NCBI RefSeq assembly: GCF_002024505.1
Contig: NZ_CP019402.1
Location: forward strand, 1,736,001 to 1,800,000
DNA: 64,000 nucleotides
Source of the DNA: Plantibacter flavus
GTDB taxonomy: Bacteria; Actinomycetota; Actinomycetes; Actinomycetales; Microbacteriaceae
Direction of reading: 5' to 3'
The position numbers and the translations under genes are program-made. The number at the start of each line of letters is the position of its first letter. Within the stretch, counting starts at the first letter, position 1. The notes beneath the pieces are model-generated. The model worked only from the letters and a program-made list of their open reading frames with translations. It searched no databases and had not been told where the DNA came from. Below, in pieces: positions 8,400 through 16,225 of this stretch.

Positions 8400-8896
8400 G
8401 CCCCCGCGGTCGCGGTCAGTGGGAGCAGGACGGCCGATGGCACCTCGCCGAGCAGCAGCATCGGATTGACGTAGACGCCGTCGCGCCGCACCCCGAAGTG
8501 GACGCAGCCGTCGGCGCAGTGCCCGCCGACGCCGACCGTCCCGATCGGTGCCCCACGGGTCACCGGACTGCCGACGTCGACCGAACCCACCACCGGCTCG
8601 ATGCTCGAGACGTGTCCGTCGTCGTGCCGGATCACGACGAGTGGGCGGTCGACCACCGTCCCGCTGAACGTCACGACGCCGGCTGCCGCTGCGGCCACCG
8701 GCTGACCGGGCGATGTCGCGATGTCGACACCCCGGTGGCCGGCGCTGTACGGGTCGGGCGGCGCGACGAACGGCTCGGTGACGAGGTGCGGGGGAGCGAT
8801 CGGCCAGCTCCAGGCCGGCGCCGCTCCGGACGTGCTCACGGGTGCGCGGAGCACCAGGCAGGAGATGAGGATCCAACTGGCGATCGAGGTCATCAT
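8372..8896 (-). CDS. M23-family metalloendopeptidase-like protein
   Basis: This 174-residue secreted protein is probably a peptidoglycan hydrolase or regulator. A short signal-like segment ([20 protein letters not shown]) is followed by a LytM/M23 domain with the HRGVDI zinc motif, the core [26 protein letters not shown] and the second motif [15 protein letters not shown]. Compared with canonical M23 enzymes it lacks long N-terminal coiled coils. A CAGGCT hexamer 6 bases before the start may be its -10 box. It is convergent with xerC (28-base overlap) and divergent from rpsB. Confidence 0.85.
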   Translation of the reverse strand: MMTSIASWILISCLVLRAPVSTSGAAPAWSWPIAPPHLVTEPFVAPPDPYSAGHRGVDIATSPGQPVAAAAAGVVTFSGTVVDRPLVVIRHDDGHVSSIEPVVGSVDVGSPVTRGAPIGTVGVGGHCADGCVHFGVRRDGVYVNPMLLLGEVPSAVLLPLTATAGAQARGWALR

Positions 8897-9209
8897 GATC
8901 CGAGCCTGACGGGGTCGGGAGAGCGAGGGCGGGCGGGCGCCTCGGAGCGGGGAGACGGACCTGGTCGGACGGCCTGTGGAGCGCCGTCATCACGGTGGCC
9001 TGATGCTATGCTGAACGGAGCACCTCGCTCGTCGGGGTGACTACGCGTGCCATTTCGGCCACCACTTCCAATCGGTCCTCGCTCTCCGGAGCGTGGCGGA
9101 CGTGCGCCGGGCACCAGGGACGAGGCCATCCGGTCCGTCAGACAACCGAGGCACTCCCACCCGTCCGCGTCAGCGGTGCGGTGGCGAGCGCAGAACAGGA
9201 GAACGGCTC
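8897..9209 (+). promoter_or_regulatory. Intergenic region with rpsB promoter and long leader
   Basis: This 313-base stretch between the divergent M23 gene and rpsB holds no convincing gene. A -10-like TATGCT sits at 9007-9012, which would give an rpsB transcript with a leader of about 190 bases. Leaders of this length before ribosomal-protein operons are often autoregulatory, but I cannot assign a known S2 leader structure. The rpsB Shine-Dalgarno (AGGAGA) lies at the end of the stretch. Confidence 0.4.
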
Positions 9210-10133
9210 ATGGCCGTCGTAACCATCCGCCAGCTGCTCGACAGCGGCGTGCACTTCGGGCACCAGACCCGCCGTTGGAACCCGAAGATGAAGCGCTTCA
9301 TCTTCACCGAGCGTTCCGGCATCTACATCATCGACCTGCAGCAGTCGCTCGGCTACATCGACCAGGCCTTCGACTTCGTCAAGGAGACGGTCGCCCACGG
9401 CGGCACCATCCTCTTCGTCGGCACGAAGAAGCAGGCGCAGGAAGTCATCGCCGAGCAGGCGACGCGCGTCGGCCAGCCCTACGTCAACCAGCGTTGGCTC
9501 GGTGGCCTCCTCACCAACTTCCAGACGGTGTCGAAGCGACTCGCCCGCATGAAGGAGCTCGAGGAGCTCGACTTCGAAGACGCCTCCAAGAGCGGCTTCA
9601 CCAAGAAGGAACTCCTCATCAAGAAGCGCGAGCTGGACAAGCTCCACAAGTCGCTCGGTGGTATCCGCAACCTCTCGAAGACGCCGTCGGCGCTCTGGGT
9701 CGTCGACACCAAGAAGGAGCACCTCGCGATCGACGAGGCGCGCAAGCTCGGCATCCCGGTCATCGGCATCCTCGACACCAACTGCGACCCCGACGAGGTC
9801 ACCTACCCGATCCCGGGTAACGACGACGCGATCCGTTCCGTCGGCCTGCTGACGCGCATCATCGCCGACGCCGCCGCCGAGGGTCTCATCCAGCGCCACC
9901 AGAAGCCGACCGAGGGCGACGCCCCGGCCGAGCCGCTCGCCGAGTGGGAGCAGGAGCTGCTCCAGGGCGGCGAGCAGGGTTCCGCCGAGACCGAGAAGGT
10001 CGCCGATGAGGCGATCGCCGCAACCGACGCCGTCCAGGCAGCCCCGGCTGTCGAAGACGTCGAGGTCGCTGCAACCGAGTCCGCCGCCGACGCCGAGGGC
10101 GCAGCTGCCGCCGTCGTCGCCGACGAGAAGTAA
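9210..10133 (+). CDS. rpsB: 30S ribosomal protein S2
   Basis: S2 is a late-assembling small-subunit protein. The ATG at 9210 is chosen because homologues begin [20 protein letters not shown] and AGGAGA precedes it. The conserved core ([64 protein letters not shown]) ends near residue 230. A C-terminal tail of about 70 residues rich in Ala, Glu and Val makes the 307-residue product longer than the ~240 residues of E. coli. It is followed after 18 bases by tsf, the usual operon. Confidence 0.98.
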   Translation: MAVVTIRQLLDSGVHFGHQTRRWNPKMKRFIFTERSGIYIIDLQQSLGYIDQAFDFVKETVAHGGTILFVGTKKQAQEVIAEQATRVGQPYVNQRWLGGLLTNFQTVSKRLARMKELEELDFEDASKSGFTKKELLIKKRELDKLHKSLGGIRNLSKTPSALWVVDTKKEHLAIDEARKLGIPVIGILDTNCDPDEVTYPIPGNDDAIRSVGLLTRIIADAAAEGLIQRHQKPTEGDAPAEPLAEWEQELLQGGEQGSAETEKVADEAIAATDAVQAAPAVEDVEVAATESAADAEGAAAAVVADEK

Positions 10134-10151
10134 TCAAGGAGGACACCAGCA

Positions 10152-10979
10152 ATGGCCAACTTTTCTCTCGCTGACCTGAAGGTGCTGCGCGAGCAGCTCG
10201 GCACCGGCATGGTCGACACCAAGAACGCACTCGTCGAAGCCGATGGCGACGTCGAGAAGGCGACCGAGATCCTGCGTCTCAAGGGTGCGAAGGGCAACGC
10301 GAAGCGTGCCGACCGCTCCACGAGCGAGGGCCTCGTCGCCGCGAAGGAGAACGGCGACACCGCCACGCTCATCGAGCTCGCCTGCGAGACCGACTTCGTC
10401 GCGAAGGGTGAGAAGTTCCTCGCCCTGGCCGACCTCGTCCTCGACGCGGTCGTCGCCGCCGGCGCGACCACCGTCGAAGAGGGGAACGCGGCTCCGGCCG
10501 ACGGCAAGACCGTCGCCGAGGTCATCGCGGACTCCGCTGCGATCATCGGTGAGAAGTTCGAGCTCCGCCGCCTCGCGGTGGTGCACGGTGAGCACTTCGC
10601 CGTCTACCTCCACAAGACCAACAAGGACCTGCCCGCGCAGGTCGGTGTGGTCGTCGGCTACTCGGGTGACGACGCGGAGACGGCTCGCAGCATCGCGCAG
10701 CACATCTCGTTCGCCAACCCGTCCTACCTCAGCCGCGACGACGTCCCGGCCGACGAGGTCGAGAAGGAGCGCGAGATCGTCACCGAGATCTCGAAGAACG
10801 AGGGCAAGCCCGAGGCCGCACTGCCGAAGATCGTCGAGGGCCGCGTGACCTCGTACTTCAAGCAGGTCGCGCTCCTCGAGCAGGACTACGCCAAGGACAA
10901 CAAGCTGTCCGTGCAGAAGGTGCTCGCTGACGCGGGCCTCACCGTGACCGGGTTCGCCCGCTTCAAGGTCGGCGCGTAG
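10152..10979 (+). CDS. tsf: Elongation factor Ts
   Basis: EF-Ts is the nucleotide exchange factor for EF-Tu. The 275-residue protein carries the N-terminal UBA-like domain with the signature LREQLGTGMVDTKNALVEA, then the core dimerisation region (LACETDFVAKGEKF) and the C-terminal module (GRVTSYFKQVALLEQDYAKD). AAGGAGG, a perfect Shine-Dalgarno, lies 8 bases before the ATG, fitting its high expression with rpsB. A strong terminator follows. Confidence 0.98.
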   Translation: MANFSLADLKVLREQLGTGMVDTKNALVEADGDVEKATEILRLKGAKGNAKRADRSTSEGLVAAKENGDTATLIELACETDFVAKGEKFLALADLVLDAVVAAGATTVEEGNAAPADGKTVAEVIADSAAIIGEKFELRRLAVVHGEHFAVYLHKTNKDLPAQVGVVVGYSGDDAETARSIAQHISFANPSYLSRDDVPADEVEKEREIVTEISKNEGKPEAALPKIVEGRVTSYFKQVALLEQDYAKDNKLSVQKVLADAGLTVTGFARFKVGA

Positions 10980-10990
10980 CAGTTGTGACG

Positions 10991-11026
10991 GGGTCCGGAT
11001 CGCCAGTGGCGATCCGGACCCCTTTG
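10991..11026 (+). terminator. Terminator of the rpsB-tsf operon
   Basis: A perfect 14-bp stem (GGGTCCGGATCGCC / GGCGATCCGGACCC) with a 3-base loop AGT is followed by CCTTT, starting 11 bases after the tsf stop. Confidence 0.9.
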
Positions 11027-11115
11027 CGTGCGCGGGCATACCCGCGCACGTGGGATCGGTGACGATCCGGTCAGCGAGTCGACCACTGTCGCGGACAGCG
11101 GGCGGCTCCTGACGC

Positions 11116-11121
11116 TAAGTT
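11116..11121 (+). promoter_or_regulatory. Possible -10 element TAAGTT before pyrH
   Basis: TAAGTT lies 27 bases before the pyrH ATG and just after the tsf terminator, leaving room for the GAGGAAGGA ribosome binding site in the leader. Confidence 0.35.
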
Positions 11122-11148
11122 GTGTGAGGGACGAGGAAGGACAGGCGG

Positions 11149-11862
11149 ATGCCGGAGAAGAAGCGCAGGGTACTGCTCAAGCTGTCAGGTGAGGCGTTCG
11201 GAGGCGGCCAGTTGGGTGTCAACCCCGACGTGGTCGGGTCCATCGCCCGCGAGATCGCCGAGGCGACCGCCGAGGTCGAGGTCGCAGTGGTCGTCGGAGG
11301 CGGCAACTTCTTCCGCGGAGCCGAGCTCAGCCAGCGCGGCATGGACCGCGGCCGAGCCGACTACATGGGCATGCTCGGAACAGTCATGAACGCCCTGGCG
11401 CTCCAGGACTTCCTGGAACAGGCCGGCGCCGCCACGCGCGTGCAGTCGGCCATCGCCATGACGCAGGTCGCCGAACCGTACATCCCGCTCCGCGCCGAGC
11501 GACACCTGGAGAAGGGTCGCGTCGTCATCTTCGGAGCGGGCGCAGGGCTGCCGTACTTCTCGACCGACACCGTCTCCGCACAGCGCGCGCTCGAGATCGG
11601 AGCCGTCGAGGTCCTCGTCGCCAAGAACGGCGTCGACGGCGTCTACACCGCCGACCCCCGCGTCGACCCGACGGCGACGAAGATCGACACCATCTCCTAT
11701 CAGGAGGCGCTCCAGCGCGGCCTCAAGGTCGTCGACTCGACGGCCTTCAGCCTCTGCATGGACAACGGCATGCCGATGCGCGTCTTCGGCATGGAGCCGG
11801 CCGGCAACGTCACGGCGGCCATCCGCGGTGCCGCGATCGGCACCCTCGTCACCTCCGCGTAG
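11149..11862 (+). CDS. pyrH: Uridylate (UMP) kinase
   Basis: This amino-acid-kinase-fold enzyme phosphorylates UMP to UDP and is normally inhibited by UTP. The 237 residues begin with the family motif [13 protein letters not shown], and contain [36 protein letters not shown] and the nucleotide-binding [26 protein letters not shown] upstream supports the ATG. It keeps the conserved tsf-pyrH-frr-cdsA order but the terminator after tsf gives it separate transcription. Confidence 0.97.
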   Translation: MPEKKRRVLLKLSGEAFGGGQLGVNPDVVGSIAREIAEATAEVEVAVVVGGGNFFRGAELSQRGMDRGRADYMGMLGTVMNALALQDFLEQAGAATRVQSAIAMTQVAEPYIPLRAERHLEKGRVVIFGAGAGLPYFSTDTVSAQRALEIGAVEVLVAKNGVDGVYTADPRVDPTATKIDTISYQEALQRGLKVVDSTAFSLCMDNGMPMRVFGMEPAGNVTAAIRGAAIGTLVTSA

Positions 11863-11898
11863 GCGGCAGGGCGGCCAGGCCGAGGCCCGCCGCCCGAC

Positions 11899-11904
11899 TA
11901 GACT
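11899..11904 (+). promoter_or_regulatory. -10 element TAGACT before frr
   Basis: TAGACT lies 30 bases before the frr GTG; here, unlike most copies in the window, the gene has a leader with its own Shine-Dalgarno. Confidence 0.5.
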
Positions 11905-11934
11905 GAACCCAGTAATGCAATCAAAGGAGTGCTC

Positions 11935-12489
11935 GTGATCGCGGATGTCCTCTCGGATGTTGGTACCCGGATGTCGAAGGCCGTCGAGGCCGCGAAGGAT
12001 GACTTCGCCACGGTGCGTACGGGTCGCGCCAACCCCCAGCTGTTCCAGAAGGTCCTGGTGAGCTACTACGGCACGCCGACGCCGCTGGCGCAGCTCGCCT
12101 CCCTGCAGAACCAGGAAGCTCGCACGATCGTCGTGACGCCCTACGACAAGTCCGCACTGCGCGACATCGAGCAGGCGATCCGCGACATCCCGAACCTCGG
12201 CGCCAACCCGACGAACGACGGCACCGTCATCCGGGTCACCATGCCCGAGCTGACCGCTGAGCGTCGCAAGGAATACGTCAAGATCGTCCGCGGCAAGGGT
12301 GAAGACGCGAAGGTGTCCATCCGCAACATCCGTCGCAAGGGCAAGGACGACCTCGAGGCGCTCAAGAGCGAGGTCGGCGACGACGACGTCGCACGCGGCG
12401 AGAAGGAGCTCGAGGTCGTCACGAAGTCGCACATCGACGCCGTCGACGCCGCGCTGAAGGCCAAGGAGACCGAGCTGCTCTCCATCTGA
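11935..12489 (+). CDS. frr: Ribosome recycling factor
   Basis: RRF with EF-G splits post-termination ribosomes. The GTG at 11935 is chosen because AAAGGAG (11923-11929) is 5 bases upstream, whereas GTG 11929 overlaps that site. The resulting 184 residues match the family length. Typical blocks are [56 protein letters not shown] and the C-terminal helix ending [23 protein letters not shown]. Confidence 0.97.
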   Translation: MIADVLSDVGTRMSKAVEAAKDDFATVRTGRANPQLFQKVLVSYYGTPTPLAQLASLQNQEARTIVVTPYDKSALRDIEQAIRDIPNLGANPTNDGTVIRVTMPELTAERRKEYVKIVRGKGEDAKVSIRNIRRKGKDDLEALKSEVGDDDVARGEKELEVVTKSHIDAVDAALKAKETELLSI

Positions 12490-12560
12490 GCCGCTGTCCC
12501 ACCGCTGATTCCGTTCGCCGACCGGTCCCTCGACCGACGGCACGCCCGCTGGAGGTACCT

Positions 12561-13607
12561 GTGGAAGACGATGTCGCTCCCGGGCGATCGAGCGAACCGT
12601 CGAAACCCGAGCCCGGCCGGTCCGGCAAGTCGGGCTCGCAGGAGTTGCGGTCCCAGCTGAAGGACCGCCGCGCGAAGTTCGAGCGGCAGGTCGACGCCAA
12701 ACGTGCCGACATCGAACGGCAGGTCCAGGCGACGAAGGCGCAGTTCGACGCGACGAACGAACGCATCGAGGCGCGGGTCGGCCGCAATCTCGTGAACGCC
12801 ATCCTCATCGGGGTCGCCGCGGGCGGCATCATGCTCGTGAGCTTGATCATCTTCAAGGTGATCTTCGTCGTCCTGGCATCGGCCGTGGTGGCCTTCGCCA
12901 CGCTGGAGCTGCGGAAGGCCCTCGAGCAGACCGGCCGCCGGGTGCCGGCGATCCCGACCGTCATCTCGGCCGTCGCGATGCAACCGGCGGCGTTCTTCCT
13001 CCACGACGTCTGGCGCTGGTCCGTCGTCCTGCTCGGCATCCTGCTCGTCATCGTCTGGCGCGTGGCCGAGCAGGCCATCGCTTCGAAGCGCACCGACCTT
13101 CCCACGCTCGTCCGCGACCTCGCGTCCGGGACGTTCATCCAGGTCTACGTCCCCTTCCTCGCCTCCTTCGCCGTGTTCCTGGTGGCCCAGCCCGAGGGCG
13201 AATGGTGGACGCTGGCGTTCCTGATCCTCGTCATCTGCGTCGATGTCGGCGCCTACGTGAGTGGCCTGTCATTCGGCAAGCACAAGATGGCGCCGGTGAT
13301 CAGCCCGAACAAGACCTGGGAGGGCTTCGCCGGGGCGGGTGTCGTCGCGGTCGTGGCCGGTGTGCTGCTCGCGATCCTCATGCTCGGTGTGCCGTGGTGG
13401 GTCGGTGTCCTGCTCGGCCTGCTGCTCCTCGGCAGTGCCACGGTCGGCGACCTCGCCGAGTCGCTCATCAAGCGCGACATCGGCGTGAAAGACATGAGCT
13501 CGTGGCTTCCCGGGCACGGGGGATTCCTCGACCGCCTGGACTCGATCCTGCCGTCGGCGGTCGTCGCCTACGTGGTCTACCTGCTGTTCGGCGGACTCGC
13601 GGTCTGA
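12561..13607 (+). CDS. cdsA: Phosphatidate cytidylyltransferase
   Basis: CdsA makes CDP-diacylglycerol from phosphatidic acid and CTP for phospholipid synthesis in the membrane. The signature SLIKRDIGVKDMSSWLPGHGGFLDRLDS is present near the C-terminus, after about eight membrane helices. The GTG at 12561 has GGAGG 5 bases upstream. Before the first helix (about residue 78) lies a charged, probably coiled-coil extension with a repeating pattern (KFERQVDAKRADIERQVQATKAQFD), absent from E. coli CdsA and of unknown role. Length is 348 residues. Confidence 0.95.
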   Translation: MEDDVAPGRSSEPSKPEPGRSGKSGSQELRSQLKDRRAKFERQVDAKRADIERQVQATKAQFDATNERIEARVGRNLVNAILIGVAAGGIMLVSLIIFKVIFVVLASAVVAFATLELRKALEQTGRRVPAIPTVISAVAMQPAAFFLHDVWRWSVVLLGILLVIVWRVAEQAIASKRTDLPTLVRDLASGTFIQVYVPFLASFAVFLVAQPEGEWWTLAFLILVICVDVGAYVSGLSFGKHKMAPVISPNKTWEGFAGAGVVAVVAGVLLAILMLGVPWWVGVLLGLLLLGSATVGDLAESLIKRDIGVKDMSSWLPGHGGFLDRLDSILPSAVVAYVVYLLFGGLAV

Positions 13608-13662
13608 GCTCTGGCCCGGTCCGATTTCGCCCGATCAGCCCCTCATGGGGGAGAATGGTCCG

Positions 13663-14226
13663 GTGAGCACGATCTTCCCCACCTCAAAACGTTCGAAGCG
13701 TGGCTACGATCCGGCCGAGGTCGACGAGTTCCTCGACCGCGCTCGCGCCGCCTACGGGCAGGACACCGACGCCGACGCCGACGCCGACGCGATCCTGAGC
13801 GCGGAGGACATCCGGCACGTGGCGTTCCGGCTCGTCCGGGGTGGCTACAGCACCGAGCACGTCGACGCGGCGCTCGAGCGACTCGAGGACGCCTTCTCGC
13901 TCCGCGAGCGGGAACGGTCGGTCGAGGAGCGCGGCGCCAAGGAGTGGCTGCGCGACGCCCGCGGCACCGCGCAGGTCATCCTCAACCGGCTGACCAGGCC
14001 GGAGGGCCAGCGGTTCCAGCGCGTGAGCCTGCTCGCCCGCGGCTACAGCCGGAAGGACGTGGACGCCCTCGCGGATCGCCTCGTCGCCTACTTCCACGAC
14101 GGCACACCGCTCAACATCGACCGCGTCCGCACGGCCGTGTTCCGCAACGAATGGGCCGGTTACCGCGAGTCGCAGGTCGACGCACTGCTCGACAGCGTCG
14201 TGGACGTCATGCTGGCGGTTCGCTGA
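13663..14226 (+). CDS. DivIVA-domain protein with four repeated motifs
   Basis: This 187-residue protein contains four copies of a GY....VD..LDR motif related to the DivIVA N-terminal domain: GYDPAEVDEFLDRAR (about residue 14), GYSTEHVDAALERL, GYSRKDVDALADRL and GYRESQVDALLDSV. DivIVA-type domains act at curved membranes and poles in growth and division, but no long coiled coil follows here. The GTG at 13663 is preferred because GGGGGAG and a GAGAAT hexamer precede it; ATG 13645 would add six residues. A short Asp-Ala repeat lies near residue 36. Exact function unknown. Confidence 0.8.
   Translation: MSTIFPTSKRSKRGYDPAEVDEFLDRARAAYGQDTDADADADAILSAEDIRHVAFRLVRGGYSTEHVDAALERLEDAFSLRERERSVEERGAKEWLRDARGTAQVILNRLTRPEGQRFQRVSLLARGYSRKDVDALADRLVAYFHDGTPLNIDRVRTAVFRNEWAGYRESQVDALLDSVVDVMLAVR
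13766..13790 (+). repeat. In-frame GCCGAC hexamer tract
   Basis: Three exact GCCGAC units flanked by ACCGAC and GCGATC encode an Asp-Ala run in the DivIVA-like protein. Slippage here would change length by two residues without a frameshift. Confidence 0.6.
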
Positions 14227-14265
14227 GCGTCGGGCGACCAGGTGGCCTGATCAGGCATTCTCGGC

Positions 14266-14271
14266 TACCAT
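14266..14271 (+). promoter_or_regulatory. -10-like TACCAT before the lysozyme-like gene
   Basis: TACCAT ends 9 bases before the GTG at 14281, where no Shine-Dalgarno is visible. Confidence 0.35.
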
Positions 14272-14280
14272 CGATGCATC

Positions 14281-14970
14281 GTGCCTCAAGACTCAACTGA
14301 CGTGACCCCGTGGAAGCCATCAGCCCAGCCGAACACCGGTAAGGCGGTTCAGCCGTACCGTCGGCCGCGCTCTCGCGGCAAGAAAGTCCTCGGCATCTTC
14401 GCCGCGACGGCTGCATTCGGTTTCGTCGCCGTGACGATGGTCGACCCGACCTCGAGCGTCGTGGCGTCCTCCTATGCGGAGAAGCAGGCGCAGTTCGGTG
14501 GCAACGCTGCGCAGTCCGTCGTCGCGAGTTCGAACTACCAGTACACCTTCGCCCGCGACAGCTACGAGGTCGTCGCTCCGCCCCCGCCGCCTCCCGTGGC
14601 GACGCCGGCCGCGACCGACGGCGGTTCCTCGTCCACGGGCAGCGCTCCCGCGGCAGGCACGCCCGACCCGGGTACGGCTCAGGCGATCGCTTACGACATG
14701 GTCATGGCCAACGGCTGGGGCGAGGGCGAGTACAGCTGCCTCGTCTCCCTGTGGAACCGTGAGTCGGGTTGGAACGTGTACGCCTACAACGCCAGCTCTG
14801 GCGCCACGGGCATCCCGCAGGCGCTTCCCGGCTCCAAGATGGCCTCGGCCGGAGCCGACTGGGCCACCAACCCCGCGACGCAGATCACCTGGGGTCTCGG
14901 ATACATCACGAGTCGGTACAGCACGCCGTGTGGCGCGTGGGCCCACTCGGAGTCCAACGGCTGGTACTGA
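14281..14970 (+). CDS. Membrane-anchored lysozyme-like (transglycosylase-type) protein
   Basis: The 229-residue product has a basic N-terminus, one membrane helix or uncleaved signal at about residues 37-58 (VLGIFAATAAFGFVAVTMV), a long Ala/Ser/Pro-rich linker with a run of prolines, and a C-terminal lysozyme-like domain (about 145-229). That domain shows EYSCLVSLWNRESGWNVYAY, with the probable catalytic Glu in NRESGW, then GIPQALPGSKMASAG and WGLGYITSRYSTPCGAW. This architecture is common in Microbacteriaceae. It is probably a wall-remodelling enzyme; activity is inferred only. Confidence 0.82.
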   Translation: MPQDSTDVTPWKPSAQPNTGKAVQPYRRPRSRGKKVLGIFAATAAFGFVAVTMVDPTSSVVASSYAEKQAQFGGNAAQSVVASSNYQYTFARDSYEVVAPPPPPPVATPAATDGGSSSTGSAPAAGTPDPGTAQAIAYDMVMANGWGEGEYSCLVSLWNRESGWNVYAYNASSGATGIPQALPGSKMASAGADWATNPATQITWGLGYITSRYSTPCGAWAHSESNGWY

Positions 14971-15008
14971 CCGGAACCGCCTCCCGACACGGTCGTGGAG
15001 GCTGAGCC

Positions 15009-15014
15009 TAGACT
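15009..15014 (+). promoter_or_regulatory. -10 element TAGACT before the zinc-ribbon gene
   Basis: TAGACT ends 6 bases before the ATG at 15021; no ribosome binding site fits in the gap, so a leaderless mRNA is expected. Confidence 0.6.
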
Positions 15015-15020
15015 TGACCC

Positions 15021-15311
15021 ATGCCCCGACACCACCGCCACCGGCCACGGCCCGGCGACGACGAGGGTAACGGTCTCGAACGGCTGATGGCAGGGTGGAA
15101 ACGCACCGAGGACCATCGAGACGGATCCTGGTTCGTCCAGCCCGTCAGCGGTTCCAGTGCGCAGAAGACCTACGTGTGTCCGGGATGCGGACAGTCCATC
15201 CCGCCCGGCACCGCACATGTGGTGACGTGGCGCGCCGACGGGGTCCTGGGCGACCAGGCCGACATCGCTGCCCGGCGGCATTGGCACTCCCACTGCTGGC
15301 GGATTCGGTGA
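15021..15311 (+). CDS. Small zinc-ribbon-like protein of unknown function
   Basis: This 96-residue protein belongs to a conserved small actinobacterial family often misnamed 'ATP/GTP-binding protein'; no nucleotide-binding motif is present. A basic start (MPRHHRHRPRP) is followed by SWFVQPVSGSSAQKTYVCPGCGQ and an HWHSHCW motif. The CPGC pair and the later His/Cys cluster could coordinate zinc. It ends 52 bases before the hydrolase gene, which has its own Shine-Dalgarno. Confidence 0.72.
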   Translation: MPRHHRHRPRPGDDEGNGLERLMAGWKRTEDHRDGSWFVQPVSGSSAQKTYVCPGCGQSIPPGTAHVVTWRADGVLGDQADIAARRHWHSHCWRIR

Positions 15312-15363
15312 ACGCCCGCACGCCGCGAATCGACCCGACCACACTGCTCCGGAGGACTGACTC

Positions 15364-16107
15364 ATGACCGACACCATCGAGATCCGTGGTGGCGCCGAGC
15401 TTCCCGCCGTCCGCGAGGAGATCGAGCTGCACACGGCCGACGGCCTGACCCTCGTCGGCGAGCTCGCGGTGCCGGCCGAGGGCGAGATCGTCGCGACCCT
15501 GGTAACGCTCCACCCGCTGCCGACCGCCGGTGGGTTCATGGACTCCCATGTGCTCCGGAAGGCCGCGGCGCGTCTGCCTGCGCTCGCGGGGATCGCGGTG
15601 CTCCGCTTCAACACCCGCGGCACCTCGTCTCCTCGAGGGACGAGCGACGGCGCCTTCGACGGCGGCGTCGGCGAGCGGGCCGATGTCGAGGCCGCGCTCG
15701 CGTTCGTGGCCGAGCGCGGGCTTCCGCACCCGTGGATCGTGGGATGGTCGTTCGGGACCGAGCTGGCCCTGAAGTACGGGCGCGACCCCGCCGTCGACGG
15801 AGTGATCCTCCTGTCTCCGCCGCTGCACCGGACGACGGAGGACGAGCTCCGGGCCTGGGCCGGCGACGACCGGCCGATGGTCGTCCTCGTGCCTGAGTTC
15901 GACGACTACCTCCGACCCGCGGAAGCGGCGGAACGGTTCGGCGTCCTCCCCGGGGTCACGCTCGTCCCGGTGGACGGCGCCAAGCACCTGTGGGTGGGGG
16001 AGAGCCAGACCCGACGCGTGCTCACCGAGATCGTCGCTGCAGTGCGTCCCGAGGCGCTGCCGCTGCCGACCCACTGGCCGGCTCCCGGCCTCCCAGCGGC
16101 CGTCTAG
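15364..16107 (+). CDS. Alpha/beta hydrolase
   Basis: This 247-residue cytoplasmic protein has the alpha/beta-hydrolase fold with nucleophile motif GWSFG, an acid probably in VPEFDDYLRP, and the catalytic histidine in DGAKHLWVGE. The oxyanion region LHPLPTAGGFMDSHV and LRFNTRGTSS resemble the dienelactone-hydrolase-like group of small serine hydrolases. GGAGGA upstream supports the ATG. The substrate is not predictable. It may be co-transcribed with the small zinc-ribbon gene. Confidence 0.82.
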   Translation: MTDTIEIRGGAELPAVREEIELHTADGLTLVGELAVPAEGEIVATLVTLHPLPTAGGFMDSHVLRKAAARLPALAGIAVLRFNTRGTSSPRGTSDGAFDGGVGERADVEAALAFVAERGLPHPWIVGWSFGTELALKYGRDPAVDGVILLSPPLHRTTEDELRAWAGDDRPMVVLVPEFDDYLRPAEAAERFGVLPGVTLVPVDGAKHLWVGESQTRRVLTEIVAAVRPEALPLPTHWPAPGLPAAV

Positions 16108-16128
16108 CCGCCTCTCAGTCATTTCCGA

Positions 16129-16134
16129 TAGCCT
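16129..16134 (+). promoter_or_regulatory. Possible -10 element TAGCCT before the 16226 gene
   Basis: TAGCCT lies 91 bases before the GTG at 16226; the gene has a GAGGAGA ribosome binding site, so a leadered transcript is expected. Confidence 0.35.
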
Positions 16135-16225
16135 GAACCACCTGCGTCTCCTGCCGGCCCGACCCGCCGGATCCCGTCGGACGCAGGATCACCCGCGTCG
16201 TTCCGACGCCAGAGGAGAGTAATCC

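Noticed and set aside
6327..8993. Very long minus-strand open frame (888 codons) across dprA and xerC
   Set aside because: It lies antisense to well-recognised genes, has low-complexity Arg/Pro/Gly-rich translation and no known domain; such frames arise from third-position GC bias.
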